A stretch of DNA of 64,000 nt from Nematostella vectensis (Eukaryota; Cnidaria; Anthozoa; Actiniaria; Edwardsiidae): positions 4,461,046-4,525,045 of the forward strand of contig NC_064041.1 in assembly GCF_932526225.1 (NCBI RefSeq), given 5' to 3'. A program made the translations under genes and the position numbers. The notes beneath the pieces are model-generated. The model saw only the letters and a program-made list of their open reading frames with translations, did not search any database and was not told where the DNA came from. Positions within the stretch are counted from its first letter, which is position 1, and every line of letters begins with the position of its first letter. Below, one piece after another: positions 7,680 to 27,105 of this stretch.

Positions 7680-8770
7680 GTGCAAGGAGTCTTGGGCAAA
7701 CTCGCGTATGCGCAGGTCGCGAGGCTTGGCGGAGGTGTGCGGAGACTTTTGCGCCATTTTGGAATGAAATTTGGGGTGATGAAAAACTTGTCCCAGAATC
7801 GGCAAAACCCTACTACTCTAGTATATCATAGCTGTCAACCCAACTTTTAAAGAAATCTTGTGAAATCGGATGAAATACAGCAACTATGTGAAAAAAACAA
7901 ACAAACAAGAGAGACAATGCGGATGAATACCGAGAATGTATGAACGTTCTCACAAAAATTAGGTTTATAATGAGGTCCAAAATCTTGTGACAGTTGACAG
8001 CTCTAGTAACTTATATTCAATTCATTCATGAATAGTAGTTATGATTTTCCTATGATAGATGGTGAATGGAAGATTTAGAGAACGAATTTGAAAAATACAG
8101 CCTAGAATATTTATTCCCTGAGGTAAGTACTTAAAGTAAATTAAATTCAATAATGAAAAAGGTGTTCAAAGTTTGAAAACAAAACAACTCCGAAAGATCG
8201 TTCCGCTAAGTACTTTAATACAATACGCTAACTTACCTACGTCTGCCAGTGCAAGAACAAATACATAGGAGCACTTGTCGGAGAAGGTGTCCATAAAATT
8301 AGCTTGTTTTTTCTTTCTTTATCTTGTGGCTTACTCTGACATTTCAGCTGACCTTGACTCGAGCACAAGACTTGACTCTTCAAAACTTTCAACCATGCTT
8401 TTACAGTCTTTTGCACATAATTAGACAAGTTCATATCCGTGGTTAGCATTCCCACGAATGATTTTTTTCAAGCACTTCTTTTTCGACAATTCTTGGCTTT
8501 TCTGCAGTCAGTTTTTGAGGCGGGCAGAAATACTCATCCGCCATATTGTTTTGCGCGCTCTGGAGGCCTGTGCCGAGGCAGATCGCAGCTGGCTGGCAGC
8601 TTGTGACAATGACGTCATTGACCACAAAAACTCAGTCGCCTAGTTATAGACCATTTCTATACCTATGGAGCTCCGCGCGCGGCCGCGCTGGCTCCGCTAC
8701 GATACATTATCTTAAATACAGGGGACATTGCCTTGAAACGGCCTTTTGGCCCCCCTCCTGATGAAAACCC
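7680..8770. other. Non-coding spacer between viral block and ATAT1 3' end
   Basis: I see no supported gene. AT-rich host-like sequence until about 8450, then a short GC-richer patch (8510-8760) with a TGACGTCA palindrome at 8609 and several very short open frames without family resemblance. Confidence 0.4.
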
Positions 8771-8773
8771 TGG

Positions 8774-18449
<9,676 letters not shown>

Positions 18450-18966
18450 GATTAAGTTCTACTGTTTGTTGATTTATAATTGTTTAAGTTATTACTACAA
18501 AAAGTGTTTGTTTGTTTATAATCTGTCAGATGCGTAAAAGCAGTGTCCCCATCGTGTTTGTATAGAATCATATCAGTCTTCGATCAATCTTGCGATGCAT
18601 GCTCGGGTCTCTAAGATATTTCTGTAGCAAAACCATCCCAGTTCCCTCGTCGATCTCTTCGTTATGTGTTGTGTTGCTCAGCTATTTGTTGTTGTAGTCA
18701 ACAACCCTGAGAATTTCAGCACACTAAACCTTTTGCTTCGTCCAAAACTTCTTCTTAGTAAGTTTTTTTATAAAATAATGGGCAAAGAAACGAAAAACTT
18801 GATAGATTTCTTTTCTACGGTAGCAAAAACAAAATTATTTTTTCTGTTCGTAATTCATAGCAACGGATACGTGCCGCCATTTTTTTCTAACAGTGAGGAG
18901 CCTGGGGATAAGACCACAGGTGTCCCGGCGACTATGATTTCTTAAATTAGCGTCTCCCTCATATAC
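18450..18966. promoter_or_regulatory. Upstream region of ATAT1
   Basis: About 500 bases upstream of the ATAT1 start codon on the minus strand. AT-rich, with no clear TATA box in the expected place; a short plus-strand open frame here (18664-18945) has no visible family. Promoter position is inferred only from location. Confidence 0.3.
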
Positions 18967-19040
18967 GATTCAGTCTACGGAACAGATGCTCATTTGCATA
19001 AGCCACTGTCCGGCGTCCTCGATTCCATGCGACGCCATTT
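18967..19040. repeat. Outer inverted repeat, left copy
   Basis: About 70 bases, including CTCATTTGCATAAGCCACTG and TCCGGCGTCCTCGATTCCAT, are present as reverse complement at 25791-25860 with only two or three mismatches. It contains the octamer ATTTGCAT. The pair flanks the polymerase-helicase element at some distance. Confidence 0.85.
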
Positions 19041-19519
19041 TCTGCCATTTGTCATGACAACAGCCCACGCTTTGACAAGGCGATGTTTTGCGAAGTTTTA
19101 TTACATTTATAACATTAGATAGTATGCTCGCCTGTTATTCTTTTTAAACAAAAAATATCATGACAATAAAGTATAAGGGTCAACTTATCTCATGTTAGCA
19201 AATCAACTTCCTAAGAAGTCTTAAAATAATCAGATTTTGGCGATATTTTGAAGAGAATGAATCACATGAGAAAAGTTATATTCTATATATCTCGAAAAGG
19301 CGTGGAAATCGCTGGAAAGTTTGTATTGGACGTTTGATAAGAATTCCTTCAGGAATTTGTCTGGGAGGTCTGATTTCCGTGGCACCCTTTATTAAGAGCA
19401 ATAAGTCCTTAAATAGCAAACACATACAGCAACAGCCAAAAATTATGTTTGCTTCTAAAAACATTTTTTTTTTTGGGGGGGGGGGGGGGATTGGGGATTT
19501 CATAGACACCGAAACACGT

Positions 19520-19636
19520 TTCGCGTAGATTAATAATTAGCAATTATCAATCTACGTCGGGATCACTTCGCGTAGATTAATAATTAGAAATTATCAATCT
19601 ACGTCGGGACAACTTCGCGTAGATAAATAATTAGCA
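19520..19636. repeat. Three tandem hairpin units of 47-48 bp
   Basis: Each unit starts CGCGTAGATTAATAATTAG; the first two end ATCAATCTACGTCGGGA and the third is cut short. Within a unit the outer CGTAGATT and AATCTACG pair, so each can form a hairpin with an AT-rich loop. They lie just outside the left end of the polymerase-helicase element. Confidence 0.85.
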
Positions 19637-19686
19637 ATGGTTAGCGATCATTAATCCGCTGTCTATCGACAGCAGCGGGAATGGGA

Positions 19687-19763
19687 CCTTTCATAGAAAC
19701 GAGTGGGAACCTTGCAATTAGACCCCCGTCTGTCCTGTAGTATATGCACATGTGCATAGCATT
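19687..19763 (+). repeat. Left inverted terminal region
   Basis: Two perfect 17-base blocks (19687-19703 and 19747-19763) match the right end in inverted orientation and in the same order. The second block overlaps the ATG of the zinc-finger gene. A short hairpin GCTGTCTATCGACAGC lies immediately outside, at 19661-19676. Confidence 0.8.
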
Positions 19764-20060
19764 CGAAGGATGAAGTGCGGAAAAGATTACTTCAGGTGGC
19801 TAAAGGTCGGCCATGCAAACACGTGTGGCCAGAGGTGCATGGACACCTACTGCAAGGTGCACCTCGAAAGGCTCCGTAAGGGCAGCCCCCTCCCCGTGCC
19901 GTGCAGGATCTGCGGCATAGGGACGCAGTCAGAGACGCGGTTGTGCCGCCCCTGCGGAGCGAATCGTTTAGGGCAGTGGATGCGCGGCACCGAGAGGCGC
20001 GCTCGGGAATGGTTCGCACTCGTCCTGTCTGATATCGTAGCCCGCGATACGGGCAGTTAG
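19752..20060 (+). CDS. Small zinc-finger protein
   Basis: 102 residues from ATG 19752; MKCGKDYF at 19770 is an alternative start. Two zinc-binding clusters are visible: C-x3-C-x3-YC-x2-H (CGQRCMDTYCKVH, about residues 25-37) and CRICGIGTQSETRLCRPCG (about 51-69). The C-terminal part is basic. It opens the element and precedes the polymerase-helicase gene on the same strand; it may be a regulator or DNA-binding protein. No named family assigned. Confidence 0.55.
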   Translation: MHSIRRMKCGKDYFRWLKVGHANTCGQRCMDTYCKVHLERLRKGSPLPVPCRICGIGTQSETRLCRPCGANRLGQWMRGTERRAREWFALVLSDIVARDTGS

Positions 20061-20161
20061 AGACTGGGTGGCATAAGGCATACCCAAACACTCGTCCTGT
20101 CTGATACCGCAGGGCTGCGATACGGGCAATTAGAGACTGGGTGGCACAAGGCATACCCAAC
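20018..20161. repeat. Tandem 72-bp duplication before the polymerase start
   Basis: 20018-20089 and 20090-20161 are two copies differing at a few positions. Each starts ACTCGTCCTGTCTGATA and ends CAAGGCATACCCAA-like, and ATG 20162 follows directly. The first copy overlaps the end of the zinc-finger gene. Confidence 0.9.
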
Positions 20162-21637
20162 ATGGACGCTTACATAGAGGAGATTCTCAATAGCATGCCT
20201 GACAAAGAGGCGTCCGCCGTACTGGCAGGGCTGGTCCAGAACATCCTGGACGAGGGCATCCCCGAGGATACCAAGCGCAAGCTGCTTAAGCCGCTCATGC
20301 CGGCGAGCTCGCAGCCAGAGGAAGTGTGGCGCGAGTTCAACCCTTTGCTGGAGCAAAGGGGCCCAGAGGGCTTAGACCCCGAGAAGTACTATTCTCTCTT
20401 CGTCGGCGGCGCCCATCTTCGGTTCCCAAGCGTGGATGCCACTCTTCGGGGCCAAGACATAAGCGCCGGTGTTTACCAGGAGATACGAGATCTTGGTGGG
20501 GCAGGGGTCATTGCTCCAAAGCCGGTTATGCGGGGGCCTGATATTAATGACGATGGCTCGGTGTGGTGGGTCTCGCACGAGAGAGAGTCTCTGCGGGCAA
20601 ACGCAGTGTTGCCACCGGTGCTTGAGATGGTAGACCCTGACCGGTGTTACAGACTCTTTACGGTCGTTGGTAAGGCCCCCGCAGAGCCATTGGCGCCAAT
20701 CACAGAGGAGGAAGGGCGCTCGGAGCACAAGATTGGTGGGTCATTAGTCAAAAGAGGGGAACAAATCGCAGTCGGCGCCCTGGAAGGCATCGATGCGGGT
20801 ATTTGGGAGAAAGGACGAGAGTACCTCGTCTACGTGAGATACGAGCTTCGCCCTTTACCTGAGCAAAATGGTGAGCCTGGGCCAATGTTTGAGCGAGAGG
20901 GGGGTGACACCTTCGCTAACTGTGTTGCGAGTTATGTTGCCGACTTCTTGAGGAATCGCGGCACCTCGCGCTCCCTCGGTCTAACCAAGACACGAAACAG
21001 GATCCTCGAGCGATTTGACAAGAAGCTGGCCACTACGGGATGCACCAAAGAAGAACTCTTTGAGATGGAAAAGAAGCTCGAGGTAAAGCTAGTAGCCGTG
21101 GACGCCCTGGGCAACGTTATGTGGGACTCGGGGAAGTACAAGACTAAGGCGAGGGTCAGTATCCCTTGCCACAATAACCACGCCTGGGCGGAGCTCCCGA
21201 CCGAACCACCTGCGATTACGAGCGTCCACGGCCTAGACTTCGAGGCTGAGGGGGAGCTCCGTTCGTTATGTCAGGAGAAGGCAGCGCTTCGCGCTACCAG
21301 TGCCGCCACAAAAACGCGCGAGGCGAAAGTGCGAGAGGTGCTCATCCGCTTTGTAAACAGGGCGATCCCCAGAAGCACGAGGATCTGGCTGTGCGGGCGC
21401 GTTATAGTCACGCACGAAGGCAAACTGTACCGATCGGGACAGGACGGAGCGGCTATCGACAGGGCGTTTACAGAGGAGACAGGATATGATCCCCAATGGC
21501 TCCCTGATGATCACCCAGCCTACCAAGAGTACACCGAAGCTACGCTCTCGATGGCCGTTGCAATAGGGTATCGCTTCAAGAAGTGGACCCAAAGAGAGAA
21601 CATCAGACCAACGCCTCTTAAATACAGGGACGTCTGA
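20162..21637 (+). pseudogene. Polymerase-helicase protein, N-terminal part
   Basis: ATG 20162 is preferred over 20141 because the 72-base duplication ends there. The 491-residue segment starts with an acidic helical region (MDAYIEEILNSM) and contains a conserved-looking block at about residues 230-340 with GDTFANCVASYVADFL, LEVKLVAVDALGNVMWDSGK and IPCHNNHAWAEL. It stops at TGA 21635; the same frame meets a second stop 48 bases later and then continues straight into the polymerase palm. This N-terminal block precedes the palm as an exonuclease or replication-protein domain would, but I cannot identify catalytic residues of a proofreading exonuclease. Confidence 0.6.
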
Positions 21638-22717
21638 CGAGCGGCACAGGTTGAGTCCAAAGTGTGGAATAGCAAGTAAAACTTAGGGGCGCAGCCCCAT
21701 GCGCACATCGACATGCGTGCGGCGTACCTAGGATGCGAGGACAGTGTCTTCGGCGGCGCCTCGGACGCCATTGATTTGGTACGGGAATTCGGCTTCCCTA
21801 CGAACGTGTATCGTATCGCGGATGTTGTGAGACGGCCATTGAGCGAGGTTCTTCAACTAACCGGGGTCATTCAGCTGACCGAGTGGGAGTTCTCTGAGGC
21901 CTGCCACCCCTACACTTCCGGGAGGGTAGGGCAGCACTTGGAACAAAACGAGGGCTGGATCACCACGCCAGAGCTCAAGGACCTGTTGGGCTCGGGTGAC
22001 CTCGTCATGGCCACGGCGAGGGAGGTGTTGTATAGCGTCGGAAAAAAGGGCTCCATCAAGTTCCCCCACTCAATCGCGTGCTGCCCCGGAGGTGAAGACT
22101 CGCAGTACCATGAGGGTCGAGATCTTGCTGTCCGTTTCGTAGGCAAGTGCGCTCGCCATGGCGACGAGTCCTCGATCGTAGTCCGCGACCGTGAAGAAAC
22201 CGCGTATCTGACAAACCTCCATGCGGGCACCGACCACTTACTTAACTTCGAGCACGCCGACGGGGCTCATCTGATCCAATACAAAGACGGTGTCCGACGC
22301 TCACAATGGTACAATATCAGGGCCTTCGTCTTGGCGTACACAAACATAGCGTTGCGACGCATGTTGAGGCGGATTCCTCGCGAAGACGTCCTCCGGGTGT
22401 GCACAGATGCCATATACGCAAAGGCGGTGCCCAGTGGTGTAAAGCTCGTGGAGCGAAATCCGAGGTATGGAGAGTGGCGCCACAAGAAGCCTGGGTATGA
22501 GTGGCGACCCGAAGCGGCTTGGGGTTCGAAGAAGTCGGGGAGCTTGGCTAGGGAGCCAAGCACTGCGCCGAGTCTGCCGTGCGATCTAGTGGCCGCAACC
22601 TCTGCGAAGATGTATCTAGCCGGCCAAGGAGGATCGGGGAAGACCGAGCGGGCGGTGAGCATGTTCCGCGGCCGCAACGTTGTGGTGCTCACCCCCGAGA
22701 ACGACCTCGCCCAGTAG
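21638..22717 (+). pseudogene. Family-B DNA polymerase-like palm joined to helicase Walker A
   Basis: Same frame as the segment before it, separated by two stops. HIDMRAAYL (about 21698-21724) fits polymerase motif A; the later block FVLAYTNIALRRMLRRI then VLRVCTDAIYA fits the palm helix and motif C with a TD core, the second catalytic Asp of the classical DTD being replaced by Thr-Asp-Ala. About 100 residues on, MYLAGQGGSGKTERA is an SF1 Walker A and VVVLTPENDLA is motif Ia. The frame then ends at TAG 22715 and coding continues in another frame. The gene is therefore a broken polymerase-helicase fusion. Identification is by motif reading only. Confidence 0.65.
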
Positions 22718-23073
22718 AGAAGTGGAGACCTTCCGAGCTGGGGCACAAACTCGACCGTCTCGCAGAAGTAATCATCATTGACGAGTGCTGTAAGGTACAG
22801 ACTAAAGTGCTACGCGCCATCCTAGGGTATCTCGCCACGCGGCCGTGTCAGGTAGTGTGTTGTGGCGACTATGGGCAGGTCCCGCCCTGGGGAGATAAAG
22901 AGGGGCCTCACGATATGCTCGAGGAGTGGGCACAAGGGAACATCCGCCGGTTCGAGTCCGACTACCGCTGCCTGTGTGTAGACTGCGGAAAGCCGTACAG
23001 TACATGCGGCTCTGCCGCGCCCTCCTCCAGGCTCCACAACATAAAGGGCCGGATTTGTTTTCCAACAGCTTGA
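22718..23073 (+). pseudogene. SF1 helicase segment with Walker B
   Basis: In a different frame from the segment before. It contains AEVIIIDECCKV (Walker B, DE) and QVVCCGDYGQVPPWG (motif III, GD-x2-Q-x-PP), the typical order of Pif1/RecD-like SF1 helicases. Near the end it has CVDCGKPYSTCG. The frame stops at 23073 and the next segment is in another frame. Confidence 0.7.
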
Positions 23074-23074
23074 G

Positions 23075-23860
23075 GTGTTTCGAGAGGAGTGGGATGGGGT
23101 GGCGTTCGACGCGGCGATCGAGCAGGCCCACCTAAGCGATATGTGGGTGTGCTCGACCAACAAGATGGGGGCTCTTGTTCAGCAGCGGTTGATAGAGCAC
23201 CACAGGAAAAACTACCCCCGATTGCCAGCAACCATCCGCTTTGACCCCGATCCTAGCGGCGCGCATCGTTACCGCAAGCAAGGGCGGCCAGTGCCCGTGC
23301 CAGGCAAAAGGGGTGAGAAGGTCGACGCATACAAAGGAACGGTAGTCGAGGTTCCTCTCGACGCGGTCCTTAACTGGCTTCCCCTCGAGTGGAAATACGC
23401 GGGCTGGGGAACCATCCACCGGGTGCAGAGCAAGACTATCCAGACTCCAAGACGTCTGTTTATCGTAGACCACAGCTTAGAGGGCTGGATCACGAATGCT
23501 GTATACACCGGCATCTCCCGCGTGCGGCACGCCGACCAGATAGTCCGCGTGATCCCCCCCGGTAACACCCCCGGTGCCTTGGTTCCCACAGGACTGCAGG
23601 CTACTCTCAGTGAAGAGCTCATTATAGCGCGAATCAAGCGGTACGCTATAGATGACAGGCAAAAAGGTCGCACAAAGTACACGGGATCGCACCACGTTCT
23701 GACGGTAGACCACGTCCTCGGCATGATTGCTGACGCGGAAAAGAAGTGCACGGTCTGTGGCACTCAGCTTCTGCTTCAGGGGTACACCAAGAGTACGTGC
23801 GTGAGTAGTGGGGTGATGTCTGTGGCCGTGCTCTACGCGTTGGTCGCGGGCACGGCATAG
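23075..23860 (+). pseudogene. SF1 helicase C-terminal part with zinc/HNH-like tail
   Basis: Residues about 75-180 contain DAYKGTVVEVPLDAVL, GTIHRVQSKTIQ (motif V-like) and AVYTGISRVRHADQIVRV (motif VI-like, with the Arg finger position in SRVR). The tail has HVLTVDHVLGMI and KKCTVCGTQLL, the beginning of an HNH-type zinc cluster, and then loses frame (CVSSG... to stop 23858). So the fusion appears to have been polymerase, helicase, nuclease-like tail. Confidence 0.65.
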
Positions 23861-24090
23861 AGCAGCTTTTGCGCGAGGGTCAAAGACCTAGGGAAACCGG
23901 GTTTTGCGTGTTTGACTTGTTCGGCTATAGCATGTTTGGTATGTTCGGCTATAGAGGCTCCCGCCGCAGTTGCCGCCTTTTTCGTCTCTTCCTCCCCCCT
24001 TCGGGGGGCCGCCTCCTCGTTCAGCATCCGCCTGCCTTCCCAATCCATGCTCAGTCCTATTAAACACGAAGGCGGGCTATGTTCAACACA

Positions 24091-24560
24091 ATGGTGGTCC
24101 TACATATTGTGCTCACCAAAGGCGAACAGACGCTCTTCTTCGAGCGGCCGATAAGGCGCCCACGCTTCGTGGCGCTCCGGCAATGCTCTCTGTTTAACAG
24201 CTGGTATAATCTCGATATAATCTCGAGCGGGAGCATCAGATAACGACTATAGCCGCCCTCCCGCCTATCGCTACTCTGCCAGCCGGGCACCACACGGCCG
24301 AGTCCATCGAGGAAACGATCAACCGCGCTGAAAGCAAGATTCTGACCGCGAAGCTGGATCCCCTCACCGGGGAAGATCGCGCTCATGTCCAATGGCTTCG
24401 CGTTCCTGAATGCCGAGCTTTGCGCACTATTTGGCCTAGAGGTTAAAGACTACCAGTTGAGGGAGCGGGGCCTCGCACTGCCCTTGGGGGGGGGCACTTA
24501 AGGTGGCGAAAAGATGAAAAAGAGACTGCGAGAAATTCGTGAGGAGTTCGGGAGCGAGGT
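24091..24560 (+). pseudogene. Broken penton/minor-capsid-like gene
   Basis: Starts MVVLHIVLTK; residues RPIRRPRFVALRQCSLFN correspond to HPIEKPRFIALRGCAFHN of the gene at 913-1536. The frame stops at 24241. In a second frame LPAGHHTAESIEETIN (about 24273-24320) corresponds to IPAGRHTIETLKRQID, and in a third frame LCALFGLEVKD (about 24419-24451) corresponds to LACLLGLKTRE. Order and spacing are preserved, so it is a homologue broken by at least two frameshifts and cut short. Confidence 0.8.
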
Positions 24561-24657
24561 GTTCGAGTAAAGCTCAGGTTTAAACGCCACGCCAGCGGCT
24601 TTGAATTTACGGCCGAAAAACGGTCATTCCGCGCTCCGTAGGGTGGCGGCCCAACCC

Positions 24658-24828
24658 AATGCTATGCACATGTGTATATATATATATACAGGTTCCCACG
24701 AGGCCCCCAGACGGTATACCGCCGACGGAACGGCAAGCGCTGGCGTTGGGCATGCCCTAGGGCATACAAAAAACAACGGAGAACGGGCTGGGGGGCGCGG
24801 CGCGGGTCTCTCTCGTTTCTATGAAAGG
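24658..24828 (-). repeat. Right inverted terminal region
   Basis: Carries the inverse of both left blocks at 24658-24674 and 24812-24828. A TA repeat (24674-24686) and about 120 extra bases, including the palindrome GGGCATGCCCTAGGGCAT, separate the two blocks here. Confidence 0.8.
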
Positions 24829-25790
24829 CCCCGCTCCAGATCCGTTAACGCGTTGAAAAATAGGAGGATAAATTCAAAAGTGTGTCATTTACTCAGTATC
24901 GACTAAATCTTTGTTCTAGCCGTAGAAGCATTCCAGCATGGCAACTGCGTTAAAAATAAACTTCCCTCTTTTTTCTCCAAAATTTTGTTTATTTGGACAA
25001 AATAAAATTTTTTTATTATGCGTGAACATTACTCTTTAGGATGAGGTACAATTTAGAAAATGAAAACGAATGAAACGCTCAAAATATAATTTTATTCACG
25101 TCCTAGTGATTTTATGCTAATAAGTCGAGCATGATTTTTTATTGTAAATTTCCTCTTCGCATTTTCATGGGGGCAAGACACCGGGAGAGAGGGTAGAAAA
25201 TCATCGAAAAATACCTCTTAAGCCTCTTTGAAGCTAGAAACATAACTTTTGGTACTCCGCCTGAAGAAGGAAAATGCCATTTATATGATAGTGTAGGCTG
25301 TTTCATTTATGAAAGTTTTTTTACCAGCTTTTAAGCAATGCGATTCAATCGAATCAAAATGTAAACATATGACCAATGATTGATATTAACAAAAAAAATA
25401 CTTGCAAAATAGGTTCTCTATGAAAAGAGTCATCAAACTGTCATGTGACCCATAGTCCCTAATTTGTCAGGTTAAAGCGGTTAAAATCGAGAGAGTCCTC
25501 TTTTTTAAAAAACTAAAAGTTTGGCGATCAGCTTAGAAACTTTGAGTAAAACAACCTAACTCAAACCCCCAAATGCACTGTTCGGTCGCATTTCTCCTCA
25601 GAAGCTCTCTTCCACTATATCTATATTTTTAGTGCGTTTCCTGAAAAAAAAATTAAAAGAATTCGGCTAGAAAAGTTGCTCACGATAAATTTTGAAATGT
25701 ATCAAAGTGTGTGCTCAAGTACAGGCTTGGGTTTATTATCATTAAGCTAGGTAGAAATCTTGGTAAAATAGGTCATCCTTGTGAAACTTA

Positions 25791-25860
25791 AAATGGCGTC
25801 GCATGGAATCGAGGACGCCGGACAGTGGCTTATGCAAATGAGCTCTGTTTCGTAGACTGA
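25791..25860. repeat. Outer inverted repeat, right copy
   Basis: Reverse complement of 18967-19040, including ATGGCGTCGCATGGAATCGA and GGACGCCGGACAGTGG. It lies about 960 bases beyond the right end of the element; the left copy lies about 650 bases before the left end. Confidence 0.85.
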
Positions 25861-26639
25861 TTCCACCGGATAAACACCTCTTCTATCACAGATGACAATT
25901 GACTGCAATAGACTTCGATGACGAGAGGGACTGTGGGTTGGAAGGGAAGTAACGAAAACTGACACTATCCGCCAAAACATTCTATCATTGAAAGCCGGTT
26001 TTGATATGCGTGTTCTGTTGTAAAATTTAATATAATAGTTTCGTTACTTCTTATCTACTTTTTTTTCTTTATTTTTAACATATATAACAAGAGTTGTAAA
26101 GCGCTATTGGATTTTAAAGAAATAGCGCTATATAAGTATTTATTATTATCACCACCATCATCATCAGCATCACCATCACTTTGCGCTATATGGTTACCAC
26201 CACATAAAGAAAGGTGTCCTTGCCTGTCAGTTTGGAGAGTATTTACAGAAATTTGCGTTTCGTAAATGCAAACTGAATAAAATGCCGTGTTGGTGACATT
26301 TTGTAAGAGGGCTTGTGTTTGTTTGGTGGAGAAGATTACAGTAGCGGATCTAAAGGGAGGGTTTAAATCCCCATTTGTGCTGCCAGGCAGCCATAGGTAA
26401 CAAAAAATAGTTATCCCCTCCCCCCTTTGTATCTGAGCCAACCCCCCCCCCCCCCCCCCCCCACAGTAAAAAGTTAGATCCGCCTCTGTAAGAAAGCAGG
26501 AGTGTAATGTTATGATATTAGATTAATCACACGCAATTATAATAACTGATTATGCAAGCTCAATATGTAACTTGAACCGACACTGTTATCCCCTCTCTTA
26601 TCGGCATCAAGCGCCATCGCCCACCGTAAATGATCTAAT

Positions 26640-27105
26640 TAACACCCGGGGCGTTTATTACATTTCGATGGTCCGAGGGGGGCGTTCAATAGATAGGAGG
26701 CGTTTATTACAGAGGAACGTTCTTTACAAACTATAACAATATAACAAACCCAAGTGCAGTGGGGTTCTAATCTCAGCCAGGATCACGTTAAATCATTGCC
26801 TGTGTGGCAAACGTTACTTGACATTGAGCAAGTCTCACCCAGTAAAAGCCAAGCTCAGATTAAGCAAGAAGGCAATTGCATTTGATTCAAATTACCAGAG
26901 TTCCTATGTCGTTTGTTTTAAAGCTAGAAAGGAGGGTGGGGGTGGGGGTAATTTGAAATTGGCGTTCACTACAAACTTGTAAACATTGGGAGAGGGGGGG
27001 GGGGAGGTGTTCATATGATAGGAGGCGTTTTTCAGATAGGGGGCGTTTATTAGATTTTTTTACGGTACACTTTATATTCACCCCTCTATGGATCATGAAA
27101 TATAG
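26640..27105 (+). repeat. Interspersed repeat, copy 1
   Basis: GCGTTTATTACA-type ends and an interior with GTTCTAATCTCAGCCAGGAT and CCAAGCTCAGATTAAGCAAG are found in inverse orientation at 46100-46480. Both copies are flanked by GGGCGTTTATTA-like motifs repeated at each end, suggesting a non-autonomous transposon. Confidence 0.7.

Larger units (their letters stand above)
19687..24828 (+). mobile_element. Virus-like replicating element with inverted terminal blocks
   Basis: A 5.1-kb unit, visibly richer in GC than its surroundings. It is bounded by two inverted blocks at each end: CCTTTCATAGAAACGAG (19687-19703, inverse at 24812-24828) and CACATGTGCATAGCATT (19747-19763, inverse at 24658-24674), both perfect over 17 bases. 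The right end is longer between the blocks (137 against 43 bases). It contains a zinc-finger gene, a broken polymerase-helicase gene and a broken penton-like gene, all on the plus strand. The exact outer ends and target duplications are not resolved. Confidence 0.75.

Noticed and set aside
23833-24048. 71-codon minus-strand frame inside the polymerase-helicase element
   Set aside because: Ala/Glu/Lys-biased and opposite to all other genes of the element; no promoter motif or family resemblance.
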